A stretch of DNA of 24,696 nt, taken from Campylobacterales bacterium (GTDB taxonomy: Bacteria; Campylobacterota; Campylobacteria; Campylobacterales; QNZT01). The DNA lies in contig WGAE01000017.1 in assembly GCA_015489185.1 (NCBI GenBank), positions 1 through 24,696 on the forward strand, in the 5' to 3' direction. Numbering within the stretch: the first letter of the stretch is position 1; each line of letters opens with the position of its first letter. Under the pieces are notes generated by a model. The model ran no database searches. It was given only the letters and a program-made list of their open reading frames with translations, and was not told the DNA's origin. Shown here in pieces: positions 14,400 to 21,169 of the stretch. The translations under genes were made by a program, and so were the position numbers.

Positions 14400-14421
14400 G
14401 TGCGGACGAAGACGTCCGCAC
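14400..14421 (-). other. Strong intercistronic hairpin between rpsB and tsf
   Basis: A perfect 9-bp GC-rich stem (GTGCGGACG / CGTCCGCAC) with a four-base loop lies 11 bases after the rpsB stop codon. No T-run follows on the minus strand: the T-rich bases come before it, and TTGAAACAAAATC follows. It is therefore not a normal intrinsic terminator. A 3'-end stabiliser, a processing site or a partial attenuator that sets the rpsB:tsf ratio are possibilities. Confidence 0.6.
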
Positions 14422-14431
14422 CGATAAAAAA

Positions 14432-15247
14432 TTATTCCGCTTTTTCTTCAGTCGTCTCTTTAGATGCTTCTTCTTTTGCTTCCTGAAGGAGTGCTTCTTT
14501 CTCTTCATCAGAGATGTCACCTGCCGTTGCCGGTGCTTCCGCGTTTTCCTCTTCTTCCGCATCCTGCTCTCTCAACGCTTTTCCTTCATTGATCGCTTCG
14601 GCAATCTCTTTACAGAAAAGCTGAATAGAGCGGATCGCATCATCATTACCCGGAATAGGGAAATCGACCAGGTCCGGATCACAGTTTGTATCGATCGGTG
14701 CAATGACCGGAATATGCAGGTGGTTCGCCTCTTTGACTGCAATTTTCTCTTTGACGGTATCGATAATAAATACCATATCCGGTGCTTTTTTCATATCTCT
14801 GATACCGCCAAGGTAGTTCAACAGCTTCTGTTTCTTTCTTTGCAGCATCAGCGCTTCTTTTTTTGTCAGAAGGTCCATTTGCCCTTCTTCTTCCATTTTT
14901 TCGATAATTTCAAGTTTTTTGATCGATTTTTTGATTGTCTGGAAGTTTGTCAGCATACCGCCGAGCCATCTGTGGTTGACATACGGCATACCGCAACTCT
15001 CCGCATACTCTTTAATCGCATTGGTTGCCTGTTTTTTGGTACCTACGAAAAGAATTGTTTTTCCTTCCGCAGCCGCATCTCTAACGACATTGTATGTATA
15101 TCTGAAGTATCGAAGTGTTTTTTGCAGATCGATGATATAGATATTTTTTCTCTCACCGAAGATATAAGGTTTCATCTTCGGATTCCATCTTCTTGTCTGG
15201 TGTCCGAAGTGTACACCGCATTCGAGTAAATCTTTCATTGTAACCAT
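14432..15247 (-). CDS. rpsB: 30S ribosomal protein S2
   Basis: The 271-residue protein has the family signature: VTMKDLLECGVHFGHQTRRW at the start, IYIIDLQKT near residue 36, a WLGGMLTN segment near 94 and an IAPIDTNCDPDLVDFPIPGND segment near 182. An extra acidic Glu/Ala-rich tail of about 40 residues follows the globular domain, as in many Campylobacterota. AAGGAG is about 8 to 9 bases upstream. It is the first gene of the rpsB-tsf-ABC-fliR run. The leader of nearly 100 bases may carry regulation. Confidence 0.97.
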   Translation of the reverse strand: MVTMKDLLECGVHFGHQTRRWNPKMKPYIFGERKNIYIIDLQKTLRYFRYTYNVVRDAAAEGKTILFVGTKKQATNAIKEYAESCGMPYVNHRWLGGMLTNFQTIKKSIKKLEIIEKMEEEGQMDLLTKKEALMLQRKKQKLLNYLGGIRDMKKAPDMVFIIDTVKEKIAVKEANHLHIPVIAPIDTNCDPDLVDFPIPGNDDAIRSIQLFCKEIAEAINEGKALREQDAEEEENAEAPATAGDISDEEKEALLQEAKEEASKETTEEKAE

Positions 15248-15355
15248 GACAATGCTCCTTGTGTAAAAATTTTGGTTTGTGCCTCCACACCCCTTAACAA
15301 CGCATGTTGCAACCGTTCAAGGATTGATGTGTGTGAATTTAAGCGGCGTATTTTA
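15248..15355 (-). promoter_or_regulatory. rpsB promoter and leader
   Basis: A TAAAAT -10 box on the minus strand (15350-15355) would start transcription near 15343, giving a leader of about 95 bases. The leader contains a small CAAC/GTTG hairpin (15298-15309) and a purine-rich AGGGGTGTGGAGG segment before the AAGGAG site. In E. coli rpsB is autoregulated by S2 through its leader. The same may happen here, but no known S2 motif is recognised. Confidence 0.4.
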
Positions 15356-15388
15356 CTTGATTTATCTTTAAAAAGGCATTAAACTGGC

Positions 15389-15399
15389 CGGGAGTCCCG
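15389..15399. promoter_or_regulatory. GC-rich 11-base palindrome upstream of the HupE-like gene
   Basis: CGGGAGTCCCG is a perfect palindrome around a central G, placed about 30 bases upstream of the -10 box of the HupE-like gene in an otherwise AT-rich spacer. It may be an operator; no regulator is suggested by the context. Confidence 0.25.
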
Positions 15400-15427
15400 A
15401 TAGTGACGCTCTATTTAAAGTTTATTA

Positions 15428-15436
15428 TGTTAAAAT
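15428..15436 (+). promoter_or_regulatory. Extended -10 box directly before the HupE-like gene
   Basis: TGTTAAAAT (TG-N-TAAAAT) ends five bases before the ATG at 15442, so transcription should begin at or beside the start codon. No Shine-Dalgarno is present. This suggests a leaderless message and argues against the in-frame GTG at 15403 and ATG at 15427. Confidence 0.4.
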
Positions 15437-15441
15437 TAATT

Positions 15442-16572
15442 ATGAAAGTTAAAATATTGTTTTTATCGATACTTTTTTTTACCACAATACTTCATGCCGA
15501 TCTCTTGAAGGAAAATTTCATCACATTTACCTTCAAAGATAAGATCCCTAAAGCAGTTGTTGATTTTGAATCGGATAATCTTGAAAAGTTTATCAAGCTT
15601 GACGATAACGACAACGGTATCGTTTCATGGAAAGAGATTCGTGCACACCAAAAAGAGATTGAAAGGTTTGTTCTCAAACATATCGATATTAGCGCAGACG
15701 GTCAAATATGTGCAAAAAAGATCGATCGATTTGAAGTTTACAGACGTATTCATCAAAGTTATATTAAGCTCTATCTGACTTTGGGATGTGCATTGCCTCA
15801 TGAAGCGGTCGATTTGCGTTATAACCTTTTCTTCGATGTCGACAAAGATCAAAAAGCATTTGTCAAAATCGCCGACGATAATCGCTCCAAACCCGTCATT
15901 TTAAGTGATCGAAAAGTAGAAGTAAAATTGAAAATGCATCATCGTCAATCGGTCGCACAGGCGTTCAAAAATTTTCTGGTTGAAGGTATCTGGCATATCT
16001 GGATAGGCTATGATCACATTCTCTTTTTGTTGATGTTGCTTGTGCCTTCGGTCTACTATTTTCGGGACGGTCGACCACTTCCAAGACAAAAGTTCAAAGA
16101 GGTTTTTTTCGAAGTTTTGAAGATAGTTACCGCATTCAGTGTCGCGCATTCGATCACACTCGGTTTAAGTGTGAGTGAGATTGTCGTTTTGGATAGTCGT
16201 TTTGTCGAAGTGGCGATTGCGCTATCTGTACTTTTTACCGCTATGAACAATCTCTACCCGATGATTACAAAGCATACCTGGATTATGGCATTTTTATTCG
16301 GTTTGATTCACGGCTTTGGATTTGCCAATGTGTTACATGATTTGATTATCAAAAACAGCAGTGATTTTCTGGCTATGCTTTTTGGTTTTAATCTCGGTGT
16401 CGAGATTGGGCAGCTCGTGATTGTTACGCTGGTATTGCCGTTTCTTTATTTCCTGGAGAAGACGACATTTTACAGAACTTTTATTTATCACGGTTTTTCC
16501 GCGCTTACGACGGTGATAGCTGCACTTTGGGCGATTGAAAGGGCGCTTGGAGTCTCTATCTTGCCTTTTTGA
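15442..16572 (+). CDS. HupE/UreJ-family membrane protein with periplasmic EF-hand domain
   Basis: The chosen ATG gives a 376-residue protein with a clean signal peptide (cleaved after about A19); GTG at 15403 would add 13 residues before it. Residues 54-65 (DDNDNGIVSWKE) fit the 12-residue EF-hand calcium loop exactly. A second loop at 82-93 has D, S, D, G and I but Lys at position 12, so it is degenerate. The C-terminal half (about 175-375) has about six membrane segments and the HupE/UreJ_2 features: H185-x5-D191-H192 (HIWIGYDH), SVAHSITL near 233-240 and LIHGFGFA at 288-295. Family members are metal (nickel/cobalt) permeases or metallochaperone-like proteins. A divalent-metal role is likely but the substrate is unknown. 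It overlaps the converging GH8 gene by 17 bases. Confidence 0.82.
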   Translation: MKVKILFLSILFFTTILHADLLKENFITFTFKDKIPKAVVDFESDNLEKFIKLDDNDNGIVSWKEIRAHQKEIERFVLKHIDISADGQICAKKIDRFEVYRRIHQSYIKLYLTLGCALPHEAVDLRYNLFFDVDKDQKAFVKIADDNRSKPVILSDRKVEVKLKMHHRQSVAQAFKNFLVEGIWHIWIGYDHILFLLMLLVPSVYYFRDGRPLPRQKFKEVFFEVLKIVTAFSVAHSITLGLSVSEIVVLDSRFVEVAIALSVLFTAMNNLYPMITKHTWIMAFLFGLIHGFGFANVLHDLIIKNSSDFLAMLFGFNLGVEIGQLVIVTLVLPFLYFLEKTTFYRTFIYHGFSALTTVIAALWAIERALGVSILPF

Positions 16573-17785
16573 TTTGTGCCGGATCCCAGTAGTTGTTGGA
16601 GATGATCAACTGGCAGATCAGATTGATCGTATCTTCGTAATAGTTATCGTATCGGTTTTTGATATAGTCATACAGCAGGTCGAGGAATTCCTGCATTTGG
16701 GGATTGCCTTTTGCTGCCACACCAAAGGGTGCGATGAAAGCGGTGGAAGGGTAGTTACCGATTACACTTCCGTCAAGATGATATCCCGATTTGATATTTT
16801 GCGGTTTTTTATCGGCATAAAGCCAGACGCGATAGAGCATTTTTTGTGAAATTTCATAAGATGCGGCATCGTGATTGAGCAGATAATCAACACCGATACG
16901 CCACGGTACACGACAGGCGTTGTAGTAGTAGCTGTCATCCTCTTTTTCAAGAAAATGGCGTTCGGTCGGGAAAAAGTGTTTGCGTTTGATATTGTAATAT
17001 AAAAAGTCGGAGACAAGATTGCTGCTGTTTTGGGGCAGTTTTTGGATCTCCTGCAGTGCTTTTTGTGTCGCACTGACGACTTGTAACCATTTTGGGTCAT
17101 GATCATATGCGTAAAAAGTACGAAAATGGCTGATCATGAAGTCGGAACTTCTGGTGGTATATTGATTATATTTTTTACCGTTTTGATCGACCCAGTCTCC
17201 CAAAAGCGGTAAATGGCTTTTTCTGCCCAGGGTACATTTTTTGATTGCTGTGAGTATGCGCTTTGCCTCTTTTAAATAGTTGATTTCTCCATCACTTCCC
17301 CATTGTCTGTGCGCAACCAAAAGCGCATAGGCGATATCCGCATCGCCGTCAAAGGCACTGTCCGCATCCCCCTTTTTTTCTGGGGTTTCCCACGCCATCA
17401 GGTCACGGCATATACCGCTTGGGTGTTTGCGAACATAACGAAAAAGTCCGTTGAATATCTTTTGTGCATCGGGATCAGCACCCGCGAAATAGGCGACAAG
17501 CATCATACCGTATCCCTGTCCTTCGGAAACGGTACGGGATTTATTTTCTTTATCCGTGGCGATACGATAGAGATTTCCGGCTTCATGAACCAGGTAACGC
17601 TGTTTCCAGTTTCGGTAGTAGTTGAGTGTATATTTATCCAGTTGATGCTGTGAATAGAGTGAGGGTGAGATTGTATTTTTATAAACGGTATGGTGTGGGA
17701 ACGGAAAATTGGCTTTTGCCGTCACGGTACTGCTCCATAACACTCCCGCAATCAGAAAACGTATGATTGTTTTCAACAAAGTCAT
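16556..17785 (-). CDS. Secreted glycoside hydrolase family 8 glycanase
   Basis: The 409-residue protein has a signal peptide (about 1-25) and a GH8 (alpha/alpha)6 barrel. The catalytic acid is E88 in SEGQGYGMM, and the family signature is D140-A-D-S-A-F-D-G-D-A-D-I-A. An aspartate in RSSDF (D215) occupies the region where BcsZ has its second acidic residue, although the usual SYF sequence there is changed. GH8 enzymes cut beta-1,4 glucans, xylans or chitosan. In cellulose (BcsZ) and Listeria Pss (PssZ) loci a GH8 partner trims the exopolysaccharide. It is the last gene of the operon, two bases after the deacetylase gene, with AAGG about 8 bases upstream. The substrate is presumably the polymer made by this locus. 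Confidence 0.9.
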   Translation of the reverse strand: MTLLKTIIRFLIAGVLWSSTVTAKANFPFPHHTVYKNTISPSLYSQHQLDKYTLNYYRNWKQRYLVHEAGNLYRIATDKENKSRTVSEGQGYGMMLVAYFAGADPDAQKIFNGLFRYVRKHPSGICRDLMAWETPEKKGDADSAFDGDADIAYALLVAHRQWGSDGEINYLKEAKRILTAIKKCTLGRKSHLPLLGDWVDQNGKKYNQYTTRSSDFMISHFRTFYAYDHDPKWLQVVSATQKALQEIQKLPQNSSNLVSDFLYYNIKRKHFFPTERHFLEKEDDSYYYNACRVPWRIGVDYLLNHDAASYEISQKMLYRVWLYADKKPQNIKSGYHLDGSVIGNYPSTAFIAPFGVAAKGNPQMQEFLDLLYDYIKNRYDNYYEDTINLICQLIISNNYWDPAQIKKAR

Positions 17786-17787
17786 TT

Positions 17788-19671
17788 TCAGCCTTCCTGC
17801 AGTGTGAAAATGACTTTGATGGTTGTTTTGGGAGCGATTTTGTCGATGTGTATCGTATCTTCACGATTGTCGATTGTAACAGGTATGTTTGTACCCAGTA
17901 CGCCGCCGCCGGTAATGTGCATTGCCGGATGTTTGAAAAGTTTGACGTAGAGGTTTTCAACAGCGGTCGGGTTATCGTTCGTGATTGTCAGAATATAACG
18001 TCCGTTTTGTGTTTTCAGGTTTTGATGCAGCTGTTTTGTCTGTAAGATACGTCGGACCAGTTGTCGTCCATTGATAGGCTGAAACTGCGGATGTTCCTGC
18101 AGGTAGTTGTAGAACTTACGCAAAATATTGATGTTTGAACTGTATGAAAAGAGATGGGTGTGGACACTGAGTGTATAGATACCGTTGAGTGCCGTGACGA
18201 AGTTGAGTTCACGAATCATCTGATCAACGATCTGTTTTTGATCCCAGTCAAGGTTGACCAGATAGCTGTAATCATCCGTTCCGTGACGCGGAATGATCAA
18301 AAGGCGGGGATATTTTTTGTCAAAATCGGGGTAAAGATACTCTTCCGTCGCACCGAGGATGTAGGTAAAACCGCCTTTTGAGAGATGTCTCTTCATAAGG
18401 TCGTTTAACTCCTCTCTTGGAGGGCGAAATCCGCGAATCGGTTGCGGAGCGAATCGGTCGATGATTTTTTTCGATCCCTCCGTCTCCTGAATAATATACG
18501 CTTCATCTTTTCCGACAATCTGTTTATGAGAGGTGCTGTGTGAAGCAAATTCGACGTACGGATTTTGTGCGATATAGTGCATCATCTCTTTATGTTCCGG
18601 TTTTTGGGCAAGACCTGCGACGATGAAAGCTGTTACCGGAATGTGGTACTCTTTTGCCAAATCCGCAAAACGTCGGAAATTGGTAAATTTGTACTCCGTA
18701 TCTTCGGAGATGAACAGTGTTGATGCTCTGTCAATATAAGGATAGAGTTCCGCTATAACCGGTTTTTGCAGATAATCGACTATTCCTGCCAGCAGCTTTT
18801 TGAATTGCTCTTTTTGTGATTGATTGTCGTAAAATGCGTATGACGGAAAAGAGAGATAGACCCACTTCCCTTTGCCGAAATATCCGTGCCATCCCATACC
18901 GGATTCCTCCTGGCGCATACTTCTTGAAAGATCCGTCGCGTTTGGCGGTGTCGCCTGTGAATAGGATGTTGCGATGATATCAGGCTGCATCGTGGCGGGT
19001 GTATTGAAAATGGGTACTTTGTCGTAGAGGACGACAAAGAGAGAGGGACCGTTTTTCAAATAGGTGCTAAACGGCGAAAGCAGTTTTGGTGTTACAAAGA
19101 GTGAACCGTTATTTTTCTCATCTTTGAATGCAGCGAATCCGAGTCTTCGGCTCAGATGTAGTCCGGTGATCTCAGATACGAACTGATCACCGATGTATTT
19201 ACCCTCAGGCGTGGTAAAACCTGTGGTGAAGTTAAAAAGGAGATTACCGCCGTTTTGGACAAATTGTTTGATCGCTTCTTTGCTCTTTTGGGTCAGTGCC
19301 GGTGTATCGAGTACGAATAAAACGGCATTTTGCGGTAGTTTGTTGATCTCTTTTTCAGGGATCAGGCGGGTTTTATAACCCAGTGCTTCAAGAAAGCGTG
19401 CGAACTTTTTGATTTTTGAAGTGTAGATTTCCGTAGAATTGCCTTTATTTGCGTAAAGGAGTGCGGAACTTTTGGAAGTGAGCAGATAGATTGGTTGTTT
19501 TGATGACGGATGGACGACAAATCCGTTGTTTTGATGTTCAGGTAGCGGAGTGTCCGCATTAATTTTATAGAGCATAAACATCAGCAAAATAAAAAGTGCG
19601 AAAATGGAAAGAAGAAGACTCGCACCGTAGGTGTCACGGGGTTTGATGTATACAATATCGGCCTGTTTCAT
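17788..19671 (-). CDS. Membrane-anchored polysaccharide deacetylase with N-terminal flavodoxin-like domain
   Basis: The 627-residue protein has one membrane helix (about 17-35). A domain at about 58-300 resembles a glutamine-amidotransferase/ThuA-type alpha/beta fold without an obvious catalytic Cys. A NodB-like deacetylase domain (about 305-545) follows, then a C-terminal beta-rich part (550-627). In the NodB domain motif 1 is SED (E323-D324 instead of DD), motif 2 is H378-S-T-S-H382, motif 3 is R416-P-P-R and the late histidine motif is VHTH at 503-506. The metal-binding D-H-H set is therefore present. It should remove N- or O-acetyl groups from the exported polymer in the periplasm, as PgaB and PelA do, but it is not collinear with either. 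It overlaps the 65-residue gene by four bases (ATGA). Confidence 0.82.
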   Translation of the reverse strand: MKQADIVYIKPRDTYGASLLLSIFALFILLMFMLYKINADTPLPEHQNNGFVVHPSSKQPIYLLTSKSSALLYANKGNSTEIYTSKIKKFARFLEALGYKTRLIPEKEINKLPQNAVLFVLDTPALTQKSKEAIKQFVQNGGNLLFNFTTGFTTPEGKYIGDQFVSEITGLHLSRRLGFAAFKDEKNNGSLFVTPKLLSPFSTYLKNGPSLFVVLYDKVPIFNTPATMQPDIIATSYSQATPPNATDLSRSMRQEESGMGWHGYFGKGKWVYLSFPSYAFYDNQSQKEQFKKLLAGIVDYLQKPVIAELYPYIDRASTLFISEDTEYKFTNFRRFADLAKEYHIPVTAFIVAGLAQKPEHKEMMHYIAQNPYVEFASHSTSHKQIVGKDEAYIIQETEGSKKIIDRFAPQPIRGFRPPREELNDLMKRHLSKGGFTYILGATEEYLYPDFDKKYPRLLIIPRHGTDDYSYLVNLDWDQKQIVDQMIRELNFVTALNGIYTLSVHTHLFSYSSNINILRKFYNYLQEHPQFQPINGRQLVRRILQTKQLHQNLKTQNGRYILTITNDNPTAVENLYVKLFKHPAMHITGGGVLGTNIPVTIDNREDTIHIDKIAPKTTIKVIFTLQEG

Positions 19672-19865
19672 AAAATCATCTCCTTTTTCTGGAAGAAGAG
19701 GTATTGTGCTTTCTCTTCGGTTACATCATCGGTGCTGTTTTTACGTTGCGCACGCTTTTTTTCCCGTATCTTGTAAACAAGATAAGCAAGAATACCGAAA
19801 ATCATTGTAATTAGCGTAATTGCAACAATCAGATATGCCATACCTTGTAAAAAGTTCAGTTCCAT
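19668..19865 (-). CDS. Small single-pass membrane protein of the exopolysaccharide operon
   Basis: This 65-residue protein has one membrane helix (about 9-31), then a strongly basic cytoplasmic stretch (KIREKKRAQRK) and a short polar tail. It is joined by overlapping stop and start codons to both neighbours (TGATG with the synthase, ATGA with the deacetylase), so it is a real coupled gene. By position it could play the role of PgaD/IcaD (small synthase partner, but those have two helices). By topology it resembles BcsF (about 63 residues, single helix), which recruits BcsE to the membrane. No sequence identity to either can be claimed. Confidence 0.75.
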   Translation of the reverse strand: MELNFLQGMAYLIVAITLITMIFGILAYLVYKIREKKRAQRKNSTDDVTEEKAQYLFFQKKEMIL

Positions 19866-21166
19866 CAGATTTTTCCTTTTCTTTCCAGTTTGCCCCAGTT
19901 CATCTCGATACCGAAGAATTCTTCGAGTGTCGCGAGAACTTTGGCGATGTTGATGATGTTGATAAAAAAGATTCTATAATAGATACTATAGAATACCAAA
20001 GACATACGCTCTTTGGTGACACTGACGCAGTAAATGCTTGCCGAAACGTCCAGAATTGTAAAAATGATCCACCAGTAGATCAGCATCTCTCCCAATCCGG
20101 AAGCAAGACTCAGATAGATGATGAAAAAATTGGCGAAAATCGATGCAATGGGCCAGAAAATCGCTTCAAACAGCATATACCACAAGACCAGAGTCATCGA
20201 CAGATTTGTCTGAATTCCCAGCAATTTGCGTTTATGTTTGAGAATTGATTGCAAAATACCGCGTGTCCAGCGATAGCGCTGTTTCAAAAGATCGATCAGA
20301 CTCTCCGGCGCTTCGGTGTAGGAGATCGCATCGATTTCATAGTCTATTTTATATCCGGCATCGATTAGTCGCAATGTCAGGTCACAATCTTCAGCATAGG
20401 TATCGTCGGTATATTTACCGATTTTCTCTACTGCCTTTTTGCGAAACATACCGATTGGACCGGGAATAATATTGACCAGTTTAAAAAGTGCCTGACCGTT
20501 ACGCACGAGATTGAGTCCCTGGATATATTCGAGTGCCTGCAGTTTGGTCCAAAGATTGTCGGTGTTGGTAACATAGACGGAACCCGCGACCGCTCCGATT
20601 TTCGGATCCTGGAAATAGTCGACCATCAACGCGATTGCATCCGGATTGAGTTTGGAGTCCGCATCTACCGCAAGAAAGAGTTCCCCTTTTGCCATATCGA
20701 TACCAAAGTTGAGTGCGTGTGCTTTACCGGCATTTTTTTTGGTAAAGGCTTTAAGGGATACCTTGCCGTCATCAAACTCCATATGTTTTGCAAGAAGGTA
20801 GGTATTGTCACTGCTGCCGTCGTCGATAACAAGGATCTCATATTTTGGATACGTCTGGTTCATGAGACTTTCCAGTGAGGCTTTGAGCACTTTCTCTTCG
20901 TTATAACAGGGAACGATGATCGAGACCATCGGTTTTTTGTGATCAGGGAGTTCGGGCAGCTCTTTTTTGACGTTGCGGTAAAGGTTGAGAATTGAAAAAA
21001 GCAGTAATAAAAAATAACGGCTGACAACGACCAGTGAAAAGAGCAATATAAAAAGTACACCCAGATAGACGTAGATGTTTTGGTCTGTAGGCAGGTGGTT
21101 GAGTTGGTAGACACTAACAACGGAAAAAGAAAGGAGAATGAGGAACAGGCTGATTAGTTTAAACAT
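19865..21166 (-). CDS. Processive GT2 polysaccharide synthase, PgaC/IcaA-like
   Basis: The 433-residue inner-membrane glycosyltransferase has two N-terminal helices (about 4-20 and 31-60), a cytoplasmic GT2 domain (about 80-310) and about three C-terminal helices (322-405). Catalytic motifs are complete: VIDDGSSD at 113-120, DAD at 168-170, the base D260 in AEDCD, and QRYRW at 296-300, the mark of processive beta-linked synthases. The C-terminal WGKLERKG is typical of PgaC/IcaA poly-N-acetylglucosamine synthases. There is no PilZ domain, unlike BcsA, so c-di-GMP control would need another protein. The start lies three bases after the BcsE-like gene. The likely product is a beta-linked hexose or hexosamine polymer; the sugar cannot be read from sequence. 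Confidence 0.9.
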   Translation of the reverse strand: MFKLISLFLILLSFSVVSVYQLNHLPTDQNIYVYLGVLFILLFSLVVVSRYFLLLLFSILNLYRNVKKELPELPDHKKPMVSIIVPCYNEEKVLKASLESLMNQTYPKYEILVIDDGSSDNTYLLAKHMEFDDGKVSLKAFTKKNAGKAHALNFGIDMAKGELFLAVDADSKLNPDAIALMVDYFQDPKIGAVAGSVYVTNTDNLWTKLQALEYIQGLNLVRNGQALFKLVNIIPGPIGMFRKKAVEKIGKYTDDTYAEDCDLTLRLIDAGYKIDYEIDAISYTEAPESLIDLLKQRYRWTRGILQSILKHKRKLLGIQTNLSMTLVLWYMLFEAIFWPIASIFANFFIIYLSLASGLGEMLIYWWIIFTILDVSASIYCVSVTKERMSLVFYSIYYRIFFINIINIAKVLATLEEFFGIEMNWGKLERKGKI

Positions 21167-21169
21167 CGG

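Noticed and set aside
14400..14421. Intrinsic terminator of rpsB
   Set aside because: The stem is strong but no T-run follows on the transcribed strand, and the T-rich bases precede it. tsf is expected to be on the same transcript.
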